Translations under genes and position numbers: made by a program
The notes under the pieces: model-generated
What the model was told of the DNA's origin: nothing
The model's database searches: none
Seen by the model: the letters and a program-made list of their open reading frames with translations, nothing else
Shown: positions 53,702 to 62,261 of the stretch, one piece after another
Layout: every line of letters starts with the position of its first letter
Numbering within the stretch: position 1 is the stretch's first letter
NCBI RefSeq assembly: GCF_025359345.1
Contig: NZ_JANYGQ010000032.1
Span: 372,001-436,000, forward strand
Direction: 5' to 3'
DNA from: Mucilaginibacter sp.
GTDB taxonomy: Bacteria; Bacteroidota; Bacteroidia; Sphingobacteriales; Sphingobacteriaceae
DNA: 64,000 nt

Positions 53702-54241
53702 TTATTTAATAGCATTAATAACCGTGGTAAGCACGGCTTTTAAGTTGTCACTTGTCTGTTCATCTGTTATATTTCCATTCCCATCCATTTTCGACCTGAT
53801 AAAAGAAATTAACAAAGTAATATCTTCCTGCCGGTTGGCATCTATTGCCCCGAGTACCTTTTTCAATGCTTCATGCGCATTTTCGCCGCCTGTTGACGCA
53901 GTTATCAATGCAGTCAGCTTTCCGGTGAAAGAGCCGCTCGACACCATCCAATCCAAAGCATTTTTTAGCTGACCCGGTATGCCAAAGGCGTATTCAGGGG
54001 TGCAGATGATGACAGCATCTGCGTTTGTTATAAAATTGCGGAGCTCGGCTACAGCCTCCTGTGGCATATCGTGGTCGCTTCCCGGGTCGAAAGGTGGGAT
54101 ATCGGCTAACCTGTCGTAAATAGAGAAGGCAATGTCGGCCGGTGCCATCGACTTCAAAAAATTAAGAATAGCATGGTTTGATGACCCGGAGCGCAGGCTG
54201 CCGGGTATGGCGAAGATGTTTTTTTTGACAGTTAACTGCAT
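53702..54241 (-). CDS. NADPH-dependent FMN reductase-family flavoprotein
   Basis: A 179-residue flavodoxin-fold reductase. IPGSLRSGSSNHAIL near the N-terminus binds the FMN phosphate, and IICTPEYAFGIPGQLKNALDW is the family signature. It reduces FMN, quinones or azo compounds with NAD(P)H in the cytosol. It is a single gene, about 125 bases downstream of the ApbE fusion start on the same strand. A functional link to the flavin-handling pair is attractive but unproven. Confidence 0.88.
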   Translation of the reverse strand: MQLTVKKNIFAIPGSLRSGSSNHAILNFLKSMAPADIAFSIYDRLADIPPFDPGSDHDMPQEAVAELRNFITNADAVIICTPEYAFGIPGQLKNALDWMVSSGSFTGKLTALITASTGGENAHEALKKVLGAIDANRQEDITLLISFIRSKMDGNGNITDEQTSDNLKAVLTTVINAIK

Positions 54242-54354
54242 TTTTAAGATTTATAAATACAATAGTACTTTTATATGCTGGAGACCTGTTTTATTACTGA
54301 AAAATATGATGAAATATTGCCGTGCAGCCATCTGCCACATATTTTTTGTCGCGC

Positions 54355-54387
54355 ATCCTATTATCCTAAAAATCCTGCAAATCTTAG
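54355..54387. repeat. 8-9-mer array just after the histidine-kinase stop codon
   Basis: On the plus strand ATCC or ATCT recurs at 8-9-base steps: ATCCTATT, ATCCTAAAA, ATCCTGCAA, ATCTTAG. Read on the kinase strand it is a GGATTTTTA-like array starting a few bases after the TAA at 54390-54392. The unit is close to that of the 17011 arrays. Confidence 0.65.
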
Positions 54388-54389
54388 TT

Positions 54390-55748
54390 TTAGCCTCCCT
54401 GCGTACTAAACTGCAATATGAATGTAGCTCCCATACCTTGTGTCGATTGCACTTGTATGTTTCCCTTATGCAATAGCATGATCTGTTTACAGAGACTAAG
54501 CCCAATGCCGCTTCCACTTTTGCGTGTACTGAAGAACGGGATAAATATTTTATCCAGCAATTCGGGTGGCATACCCAGTCCATTGTCCGAAACTTTTACG
54601 AGTGTTTTATTGTTGCTCAATACCTCTGCAGATAGCGTTAGGGTAGGACTCTCGCGATCCTTTACCGCCTCTATGGCGTTCACCAGCAGGTTTATCATTA
54701 CCTGCTCAATGAGGTTCAAATCGGCTTCGATAGCCAGGGTGGGGTCGCGCAGGATGATCTCCAGTTCGATGTGTTTCTTTTCCAGCGTAGGGCGCATCAG
54801 CCGGTTAAGGGATTCGAACAAGTTACGTACCAGTATCTTGGTTAAATCAAGCTTGGTGATTTTATTCAGGCTACGGTAGCTCTCGGTAAATTTAAGCAAA
54901 CCTTCGCTGCGGCGCTTAATGGTATCGATACCCAGTTCCAAATCCTCCATTTGGGTGCTCACTGGGCTGTTCTTAATTTCGGGGCTTTGCAGGCGGTTTT
55001 TTAGCGTGTCGGCAAGTGATGATATCGGTGCCACGGAGTTCATAATCTCGTGCGTCATTACATTCAGCAGCTTTTGCCAGGCCTTTGATTCGGTTTCGTC
55101 CAGGGCCTCGCTCACGTTTTGGAAGGCAATCAACTTATACATCTTATCCTCGCTACGCATTACACTCGCAGTAACCAATATTTTAACCAATTGTTGGTTG
55201 CGGGTTACCGTCAATATTTTGCTGTCGCCAGGCTTAAGTTTAATTATCTCGTTGTATAACTCTTCCTCCCGCTTTTCGAGCGAGTGGATGGTTTTAAGAT
55301 AAGGCACGCCAATCAACTTCTTAAAAGCCTCGTTGATCCAGCCGGTTTCGCCGCTTTCCTGCTCATACGATATGATGCCGGTATCAACCAGCTCCAATAT
55401 TTTTTGCAAGTAATGATACTGGGTTTCGCGCTCGCGGCTTATCAACTTAAACGTTGTATTTATTTCGTTAAATCCTTTACGTAACGGTTTTAATTCGTTT
55501 GGCGCTTTACGCACGTCAAAGTGGCGCGAAAAATCGCGGTAATGTATCGACTCTACAAACTGGCTCACCTCGTCCTGTGCCTTTTTCTGGAAACGTATAA
55601 GGTCGAGCACCTGGTAAGCGCAAAGGGGCACGGTTATTACCAGAAACATTTTCTGGCTGTCAACTAAAAGATACGACGAAACGCTAAGTGTAATAAACAT
55701 TAATATTACACGCATCACCAAACGCCATTCGTAACGGTTAAATATCAT
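54390..55748 (-). CDS. Membrane histidine kinase (NtrB-like partner of the downstream-oriented regulator)
   Basis: A 452-residue sensor kinase with two N-terminal membrane helices (about 10-27 and 34-52), a PAS-like region (about 105-215), a HisKA domain with H233 in NVMTHEIMNSVAPISSL, and a HATPase domain with NLLVNAIEAV, VSDNGLGMP and GSGIGLSLCKQI. There is almost no periplasmic loop, so the signal is probably membrane or cytoplasmic. Its start overlaps the response-regulator stop by 11 bases, which fixes the cognate pair. Confidence 0.92.
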   Translation of the reverse strand: MIFNRYEWRLVMRVILMFITLSVSSYLLVDSQKMFLVITVPLCAYQVLDLIRFQKKAQDEVSQFVESIHYRDFSRHFDVRKAPNELKPLRKGFNEINTTFKLISRERETQYHYLQKILELVDTGIISYEQESGETGWINEAFKKLIGVPYLKTIHSLEKREEELYNEIIKLKPGDSKILTVTRNQQLVKILVTASVMRSEDKMYKLIAFQNVSEALDETESKAWQKLLNVMTHEIMNSVAPISSLADTLKNRLQSPEIKNSPVSTQMEDLELGIDTIKRRSEGLLKFTESYRSLNKITKLDLTKILVRNLFESLNRLMRPTLEKKHIELEIILRDPTLAIEADLNLIEQVMINLLVNAIEAVKDRESPTLTLSAEVLSNNKTLVKVSDNGLGMPPELLDKIFIPFFSTRKSGSGIGLSLCKQIMLLHKGNIQVQSTQGMGATFILQFSTQGG

Positions 55749-57093
55749 ACTTGCTCAATCTGCGGTAAAGGGCGGTGCGGGTAAGTCCTAATTCTTTTGC
55801 AGCCCTGGTAATATTGCCGTTGTGCTTTTCTATCACACGTAAAATGGCGTTTTTCTCCAGCGTGCTCAATGGTACATTATCGTCGTCGACAATAACTTCG
55901 CCCGGTGTTTCCAATATCGAAAATATCAAGTCGTCTGGCCGGAGCAACTGGTCATCGGCCATAATAACGGCGCGCTCGATTGTATACTGCAATTCGCGTA
56001 CGTTGCCCGGGTAATTGTACGATTTTAATTTCACTAAAGACGCGGCATCAAAATCAACAGATGGTTTTAAGTACTTAGTGGCATAAAGCTTTGCAAAATG
56101 CCGGGCAAGTATCACAATATCCTCATTACGTTTGCGTAGTGGCGGCATATTAATTTCAACCGTGTTTATGCGATAAATTAAATCTTTACGGAAACGGTTT
56201 TCGTTAGCCAGTTCAGACAAAGGCAGGTTGGTGGCGCATATTAGCCTGATGTCGATATCGACGGCCTTATTTGTGCCCAACCTGGTTACCTGCCTGTTTT
56301 GCAAAACGGTTAACAGTTTTGCCTGTTGTTGTAATGATATATTCCCTATTTCGTCCAAAAACAGGGTGCCGCCCTGTGCATCCTCAAAACGTCCGCTGCG
56401 GTCTTCCCGGGCATCGGTATAGGCGCCTTTTTTGTGTCCAAACAGCTCGCTTTCAAACAGGGTGTCGGTAAGGGCACCCACATCTACCTTAATAAATGGC
56501 TTGTCTGCCCTTAAGGAACGCTCATGAATCGCCTTGGCCATCAAATCCTTACCGGTTCCATTTTCGCCTAAAAGTAAAATATTAGCGTCGGTGGGGGCAA
56601 TTTTATTTACTTTATGAAAGATATCCTGCATTACTTCCGACTCGCCCAATATGGATGTATCCCCGGTTGCAGTTTTGGATGAAGTTTTAACAGTTTTAAC
56701 ACCTTCTCTTTTATCAAGCAGGTCTTTAATGGTATCGATCAGCTTTTCGTTATGCCACGGCTTAACAATAAAGTCATTGGCGCCTTCTTTTAACGAACGT
56801 ACTGCAAGATCGATATCGCCATAAGCGGTAATCATAATTACACAAACAGCCGGTTTCCACTCCTTAATTTTCCGCAGCCAGTATATGCCCTCGTTACCTG
56901 TGTTAATGGCGCTGTTAAAATTCATATCCAGCAACACCAGGTCGACCTGGTTGCGCTGTAGCAGCCAGTTAAGGTTTTCCGGGTTCTTTTCGGTAATAAT
57001 TTCCTGCGCTTCGGTCTTAAGCAATAGCTTCACGGCCGTAAGCACATCAGGGTCGTCATCAACAATTAGTACGTTAGCTTTTTTTAGTATCAT
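55738..57093 (-). CDS. Sigma-54-type (NtrC-family) response regulator
   Basis: A 451-residue regulator: receiver domain (1-125, phospho-acceptor D56 in LVLLDMNF), an AAA+ domain with Walker A GENGTGKD and Walker B GGTLFLDEIGN, and a C-terminal Fis-type helix-turn-helix (NITRAAKELGLTRTALYRRL). The loop that contacts sigma-54 reads GAYTDA, not GAFTGA. The gene is the first of a two-gene unit with the kinase and is divergent from the efflux operon at 57504, its probable target. Confidence 0.92.
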   Translation of the reverse strand: MILKKANVLIVDDDPDVLTAVKLLLKTEAQEIITEKNPENLNWLLQRNQVDLVLLDMNFNSAINTGNEGIYWLRKIKEWKPAVCVIMITAYGDIDLAVRSLKEGANDFIVKPWHNEKLIDTIKDLLDKREGVKTVKTSSKTATGDTSILGESEVMQDIFHKVNKIAPTDANILLLGENGTGKDLMAKAIHERSLRADKPFIKVDVGALTDTLFESELFGHKKGAYTDAREDRSGRFEDAQGGTLFLDEIGNISLQQQAKLLTVLQNRQVTRLGTNKAVDIDIRLICATNLPLSELANENRFRKDLIYRINTVEINMPPLRKRNEDIVILARHFAKLYATKYLKPSVDFDAASLVKLKSYNYPGNVRELQYTIERAVIMADDQLLRPDDLIFSILETPGEVIVDDDNVPLSTLEKNAILRVIEKHNGNITRAAKELGLTRTALYRRLSKYDI

Positions 57094-57503
57094 TATCTAG
57101 AAGTTCATGGTCGATAGTTCATGGTTTATAGTCAACCAATCACCAATTATACCATTAATATTATTTAATCAACAAATCTTTATAATTTTAATACTGCTTT
57201 CTTACAGTAAATTCTCAACCTTGATCTAATCAGCTCCTATTCAACAATTTTTATGCTAAATATTAAAAACTCCGGATTATTAAACATAAATCATTAACTA
57301 TGAACCATCAACCACCAACTATGTGTAAATAAACCTAAATTAAACCGTAAATACCTTTAAATGTATTGTATCATAAACGTACACTTGCTGTAACAGAAGC
57401 GTACGCCCGTACATTACATTTGACCTTTAAAATACTGATAAACAGGTATTTAATTTGTGGCATATTCTTTTGTAACTAATAACAAAATATAAATTATTAA
57501 ACA
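57094..57503. repeat. Intergenic region with paired heptamer arrays between regulator and efflux operon
   Basis: Left array, 57102-57136: AGTTCAT, GGTCGAT, AGTTCAT, GGTTTAT, AGTCAAC. Right array, 57281-57322: TAAACAT, AAATCAT, TAACTAT, GAACCAT, CAACCAC, CAACTAT. The right units are approximate reverse complements of the left ones. The remaining part, 57323-57503, should hold the operon's promoter; I found no site that fits sigma-54 spacing exactly. Confidence 0.75.
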
Positions 57504-58757
57504 GTGGACAGAGTAATTGAAAAAAAGACCTGGAATACCAAACGGATACTAACTATTGCCGGTATAGCGGGCATTGTATTGTTAATTGGCGGAAGCATTT
57601 ATTTTACATCGGGCAAAAGCAAGCTCGATGTTGATACAGAACGTATAACCATAAGTGAAATTAAAAAAGGCCCTTTCCAGGAGTTTATCCCTGTTAACGG
57701 CGTGGTAATGCCACTCACTACTATTTACATTGATGCAACAGATGGTGGCCGCGTAGAACAAAAATATGTTGATGACGGCGCTCTTGTAAAAGAGGGTGAC
57801 CCGATACTTAAATTATCAAATACCGACCTTGAGCTTAGCCTGGCAAATGAGCAAAGCACCGTTTATGGTAACCAGACACAGATGCAGATATCCCACATCC
57901 AGGCTCAGCAAAGTACCATTGGTAAACTAACCAGCATGGAAGATGTTGATGTACAGCTTAAAGAAGCAGAGCGGATTTATAAGCTTGATAAAGACCTTTA
58001 CGCAAAAAAGGCTATCGGCTCGCAGGAAATGGAAACCGCAACTCATCAATACAATTACAATTTGGCCAAATGGAGACTTGCTAAGAAGATATTGCAGCAG
58101 GATACCTTATCTGTTAAACAACAGGATAAACAAAACCTGGAGCAGTATGCACAGATGAAAAACACCCTTGACCTGTTACGTAAAAAAGTAGACGCCCTGA
58201 CAGTACGGGCACCTGTTGGTGGCCAATTAACCAACTTTGATGCGGAAATAGGACAAAATAAAAATAAAGGGGAACATTTGGGACAACTCGACGTCTTATC
58301 AGGTTTTAAGGTAAGATGCGGAATTGAAGAGCATTATTTATCGAGAGTTTTCACCGGCCTAAAAGCGCATTTTGATTTTGCCGGAAAAACTTACCAGCTG
58401 ATTGTTAAAAAGGTGTTTTCGAATATCGTAAACGGGCAGTTTAATGTTGACATGGCATTTGTAGGCGAAACTGCTAAAGGCATTAAAAAAGGGCAAACCT
58501 TGCAGGTATACCTTAATTTAAGTGAAGAAACAACAGCGCTATTATTGCCAAAAGGCGGCTTTTTCCAGCAAACCGGTGGTAACTGGATATTTAAAGTAAG
58601 TGCAGATGGTAAAAAAGCCTATAAGGTTGATATACAGATAAACCGTCAGAGCCCTGATTACTTTGAGCTGACATCGGGTTTACAGCCAGGCGATAAAGTT
58701 ATCACCTCGAGCTACGAAACGTATGGAGACATTCAGGAGCTGGTGCTTAAGAAGTAG
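57504..58757 (+). CDS. Periplasmic adaptor (HlyD/MacA-like membrane-fusion protein)
   Basis: A 417-residue adaptor with a GTG start and one N-terminal helix (about 15-35). The lipoyl-like half-motif DGGRVEQKYVDDGALVKEGDPI and its partner VRAPVGGQLTNFDAEIGQ flank a helical hairpin (about 115-225), followed by barrel and C-terminal strands. Such proteins bridge an inner-membrane ABC transporter and an outer-membrane channel. It heads the operon adaptor-ATPase-permease-permease, divergent from the NtrC-type regulator. Confidence 0.9.
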   Translation: MDRVIEKKTWNTKRILTIAGIAGIVLLIGGSIYFTSGKSKLDVDTERITISEIKKGPFQEFIPVNGVVMPLTTIYIDATDGGRVEQKYVDDGALVKEGDPILKLSNTDLELSLANEQSTVYGNQTQMQISHIQAQQSTIGKLTSMEDVDVQLKEAERIYKLDKDLYAKKAIGSQEMETATHQYNYNLAKWRLAKKILQQDTLSVKQQDKQNLEQYAQMKNTLDLLRKKVDALTVRAPVGGQLTNFDAEIGQNKNKGEHLGQLDVLSGFKVRCGIEEHYLSRVFTGLKAHFDFAGKTYQLIVKKVFSNIVNGQFNVDMAFVGETAKGIKKGQTLQVYLNLSEETTALLLPKGGFFQQTGGNWIFKVSADGKKAYKVDIQINRQSPDYFELTSGLQPGDKVITSSYETYGDIQELVLKK

Positions 58758-58819
58758 CTTGTTAGAGATTAGAGATCAGAGGTTAGTTAATATAAAACTA
58801 ATGAACCAGTGAACTATTG
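58754..58819. repeat. Heptamer array beginning in the adaptor stop codon, plus octamers
   Basis: GTAGCTT (which contains the TAG stop), GTTAGAG, ATTAGAG, ATCAGAG, GTTAGTT occupy 58754-58788. Then AACTAATG, AACCAGTG, AACTATTG follow with an exact 8-base step (58796-58819). Confidence 0.8.
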
Positions 58820-58874
58820 TATAAATAAAAAAGGCAATTAATTTAAACTACACATAAAATAAAATTAAACTTAT

Positions 58875-59585
58875 ATGAGCAAAAATGAAGTAGGTGACGG
58901 CAGCACCATGATAAAAATCACCGACCTGGAGAAGTTTTATCGCACCGAAGAGGTTGAAACAATCGCTTTGAACAAACTGTCAATCGAAATTAAAACCGGC
59001 GAGTTTGTTGCCATCATGGGCCCTTCGGGCTGTGGTAAATCAACATTGCTTAACATCCTGGGTATGCTTGACGATCCGGATGAAGGCAGCTATGTTTTCA
59101 ACGGCATCGAGGTAGCTCATTTCACCGAGCGCAAAAGGGCTGATTTACGCAAACACAACATTGGCTTCGTATTCCAGAGCTTTAACCTTATTGACGAGCT
59201 GACTGTATTTGAAAATGTTGAGCTTCCGTTAATTTACACTGGCGTTCCATCGGCCGAACGTGTAAAAAGGGTAGAAGAAGTTTTGGACAAAATGCAGATC
59301 ATGCACCGCCGCAACCACTATCCGCAACAGTTGTCGGGTGGTCAGCAACAACGTGTGGCAATAGCCCGTGCGGTTGTTAACAAACCAAAACTGATACTTG
59401 CGGATGAGCCCACCGGTAACCTTGACTCGAGCAACGGTAACGACGTGATGGAGCTACTGACCGACCTTAACGAACAGGGTACTACCATTATAATGGTAAC
59501 ACACTCTGAGCATGATGCCCGTTACAGCCACCGTATCATCCGCTTACTGGATGGACAGAGTGTAATGGAAAACATTATGATATAA
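58875..59585 (+). CDS. ABC-transporter ATPase, MacB/LolD type
   Basis: A 236-residue ATPase with Walker A GPSGCGKST (residues 49-57), Q-loop FVFQSFNLIDELTVFENVELP, signature LSGGQQQR, Walker B LILADEPTGNLD and the switch His in VTHSEHDARY. The sequence type matches LolD/MacB ATPases that drive FtsX-like permeases without moving substrate through the membrane in the usual way. It powers the adjacent permeases at 59814 and 62262. Confidence 0.93.
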   Translation: MSKNEVGDGSTMIKITDLEKFYRTEEVETIALNKLSIEIKTGEFVAIMGPSGCGKSTLLNILGMLDDPDEGSYVFNGIEVAHFTERKRADLRKHNIGFVFQSFNLIDELTVFENVELPLIYTGVPSAERVKRVEEVLDKMQIMHRRNHYPQQLSGGQQQRVAIARAVVNKPKLILADEPTGNLDSSNGNDVMELLTDLNEQGTTIIMVTHSEHDARYSHRIIRLLDGQSVMENIMI

Positions 59586-59645
59586 TGTACTGGTAACCTA
59601 ACCGGTCACAAAAGAAAGTTTATATAAGTTAATAAAGTGCCTCTG

Positions 59646-59673
59646 CTATCCCCTCCTAAATGGAGGGGTAGCT
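59646..59673. repeat. C-rich inverted repeat between ATPase and permease genes
   Basis: GCTA-T-CCCCTCC pairs with GGAGGGG-TAGC across TAAAT, with one bulged T. It resembles the element at 4636-4660. It lies inside a presumed operon. The remainder of 59586-59813 shows no gene. Confidence 0.6.
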
Positions 59674-59813
59674 TGAGTGTTGCCCGGACTTTCCGGTGGT
59701 AGTTTGTTTTAAAACATTGATAATGAAATAAGTTGTAATAAAACGGCAGCAAATTTCATCATCCGGTATCAAAAGCCTGAACCCGTTTTTCGTTAACTAT
59801 TAACTATTGTACG

Positions 59814-62180
59814 ATGTTTAAAAACTACATAAAAATTGCATTTCGCAACCTGAAAAAAGACAGGCAGTTTACCTTTTTAAACGTAGTAGGGCTTTCGGCG
59901 GGCATTGCATGTACCTTGCTGATTTACCTGTGGGTTCATGACGAAATGAGCTACGACAAGTTTTTTGATAACGATAACCGCCTGTACCAGGTAATGGAGC
60001 ATCGCAAAGGCGGCGAGGTTGATGGCATATCTGACGAGTCATCGGGCCTGGTTAGCGAAACTCTCATCGTACAGAACCCAGAGGTAGAATATGCAACCCC
60101 GGTTGCCCCGGCAGACTGGTGGCAAAAATTCACATTAACGGTAGGCGATAAAAACCTTAAAGCCACGGGTCAATATGTTGGCAAAGATTACTTCAATGTT
60201 TTTTCCTTTAAAATGATAAAGGGAAAAAAGGGAGACGTGCTTGCAGCAAAAAATAACATTGTAATTTCCGACGAGCTTGCTAAAAAGCTGTTCAATAGTA
60301 CTGAAAATGCTATAGGGAAGGCAATCAAATTTCAGCACGACAAAGACTTTTTTGTATCGGGTGTGTTTGAAAAACTACCCATACATTCCTCACAACAATT
60401 TGATTTCGTTTTATCCTTCGGTTACCTGGCCGATGTACAGGGCTGGGTAAAAACATGGCCCAATGGCGGCCCGCACAATTATGTGCTTTTGAAAAATGGG
60501 GCCGATGCCAATAAGTTAAGTCACAATATTACCGACATGATAACGAAAGCCGACGGTGATACCACCCGTCATCTTTTTTTATCAAAATTCTCTGACATTT
60601 ACCTCAAACATACATTTAACCATGGTTCGCGCATCGGCGGTAAAGAGGAATATGTAAAACTCTTTTCCGTTATCGCACTTTTTATACTAATAATAGCCTG
60701 TATCAATTTCATGAACCTGTCCACCGCCAAAGCATCAGGCAGGATGAAGGAAGTAGGTATAAAGAAGGTTGTGGGGGCCGAGCGAAGCCAGTTAATAATA
60801 CAGTTTCTATCCGAATCGGTATTAATGGCCTTTTTTACCACACTACTCGCAGTATGTATTGCCTGGTTGCTATTGCCGCAGTTTAACCAGCTTACGGGCA
60901 AACAAATAACATTAACTTTTGATAGCACCCTCATTCTTACATTAACAGGTATTATGTTATTTACCGGCCTGGTTTCCGGAAGTTACCCGGCCTTGTACCT
61001 TTCTAAGTTTAATCCCCTGGCTATTTTAAAAGGCAAGCTTAAATCTTCGGTGTCTGAGCTTATTGCCCGTAAAGGTTTAGTGGTGTTTCAATTTACGCTT
61101 TCGGTTACCCTGATTGTGGCCGTGCTGGTGGTTTACCGGCAAATACAGTACATACAGTCAACGTCACTTGGGTACAATAAAAATAACGTTATAAGGATTG
61201 ATTCAGAAGGGAAGCTCGCCGGTAACGAGGACCGGTTTGCTACGGAATTAAAAAATATTTCCGGCGTGGTCAATGCCAGCTACACCCAGCATAATATTGT
61301 CGGCAGAAACTATGCAACAGGCGGTCTAAGCTGGGATGGCAACGTTGCTGCCGACCAGGCAATTTATTTCGAGGGCTTTTTTGGCGGGTTTAATTTGACA
61401 GAAACCCTTGGGATGCAGGTAATAGCCGGCAGGTCGTTCTCAAAAAACTACGGCGCCGAGGGCAACAAAATTCTGCTGAACGAAGCGGCGGTTAAAACCA
61501 TGCACCTTAAAAATCCTGTAGGGGCAAATATTAAAGCTTATGGCTCCAACCACCAGGTTATTGGTGTGGTTAAGGATTTTCACTTCGAATCATTACACGA
61601 AATAGTGAAACCATCCTTTATAATGCTTAACGGCGGAAGCCCGTATAATAAAATGATGATCAGAATCAAAGACGATCATCAGAAAGAAACCATTGCGCAA
61701 ATCCGCCGGTTGTATGAGTCGTTTAATCCAGGCTTTCCTTTTGCTTACAGTTTTTTGGATGAAGCCTATCAAAAGCAATACGAAACAGAAACCAGGGTGT
61801 CGTTACTTTCAGAATACTTCTCGGTATTAGCCATCCTTATTTCATGCCTTGGCCTGTTCGGTCTTGTTGCGTTCACAGCACAAAAACGGCAAAAGGAAAT
61901 CGGTATCCGCAAGGTTATCGGGGCATCGGTTAACAGCATCGCTTTGATGCTAACGCAGGATTTCCTGAAGCTGGTTAGCATAGCAGTCATAATTGCCTTC
62001 CCGCTATCATGGTGGCTGATGAACAAATGGCTGAATAGCTTCGCTTACCGTATTGACCTTGGGCCGGGCGTATTTATAATAGCTTGTGCAGCTGTTGTTT
62101 TAATAACTGTACTTACAGTGAGTTTCCAGGCTGTAAAAGCGGCAGTGGCAAACCCGGTGAAGAGTTTGAGAAGCGAATAG
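59814..62180 (+). CDS. MacB/FtsX-type ABC permease (first)
   Basis: A 788-residue permease: N-terminal helix (about 22-42), a large periplasmic MacB_PCD domain (about 45-270), three helices of the first FtsX domain (from KLFSVIALFILIIACINF), a second periplasmic domain and the closing FtsX helices (GLFGLVAFTAQKRQKEIGIRK). Cytosolic EVGIKKVVGAERSQLI and the closing copy are contact sites for the ATPase. This two-FtsX layout is common in Bacteroidota export systems of unknown substrate. Confidence 0.9.
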   Translation: MFKNYIKIAFRNLKKDRQFTFLNVVGLSAGIACTLLIYLWVHDEMSYDKFFDNDNRLYQVMEHRKGGEVDGISDESSGLVSETLIVQNPEVEYATPVAPADWWQKFTLTVGDKNLKATGQYVGKDYFNVFSFKMIKGKKGDVLAAKNNIVISDELAKKLFNSTENAIGKAIKFQHDKDFFVSGVFEKLPIHSSQQFDFVLSFGYLADVQGWVKTWPNGGPHNYVLLKNGADANKLSHNITDMITKADGDTTRHLFLSKFSDIYLKHTFNHGSRIGGKEEYVKLFSVIALFILIIACINFMNLSTAKASGRMKEVGIKKVVGAERSQLIIQFLSESVLMAFFTTLLAVCIAWLLLPQFNQLTGKQITLTFDSTLILTLTGIMLFTGLVSGSYPALYLSKFNPLAILKGKLKSSVSELIARKGLVVFQFTLSVTLIVAVLVVYRQIQYIQSTSLGYNKNNVIRIDSEGKLAGNEDRFATELKNISGVVNASYTQHNIVGRNYATGGLSWDGNVAADQAIYFEGFFGGFNLTETLGMQVIAGRSFSKNYGAEGNKILLNEAAVKTMHLKNPVGANIKAYGSNHQVIGVVKDFHFESLHEIVKPSFIMLNGGSPYNKMMIRIKDDHQKETIAQIRRLYESFNPGFPFAYSFLDEAYQKQYETETRVSLLSEYFSVLAILISCLGLFGLVAFTAQKRQKEIGIRKVIGASVNSIALMLTQDFLKLVSIAVIIAFPLSWWLMNKWLNSFAYRIDLGPGVFIIACAAVVLITVLTVSFQAVKAAVANPVKSLRSE

Positions 62181-62223
62181 GCAGTAGTAGTAGCAGCTGG
62201 CAGTTTTAAAGAAAAAGGTTCTA

Positions 62224-62255
62224 CCAATGAACTAGTGAACAATTGAACTAATGAA
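62224..62255. repeat. Octamer array before the second permease start
   Basis: CCAATGAA, CTAGTGAA, CAATTGAA, CTAATGAA repeat at an exact 8-base step and end seven bases ahead of the ATG at 62262. The same unit type occurs at 58796-58819. Confidence 0.7.
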
Positions 62256-62261
62256 CAAACA

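Noticed and set aside
57458..57474. Possible sigma-54 site, TGGCAT and TTGTA, upstream of the adaptor gene
   Set aside because: The spacing is one base too long for the strict GG-N10-GC rule and the GC is replaced by GT.
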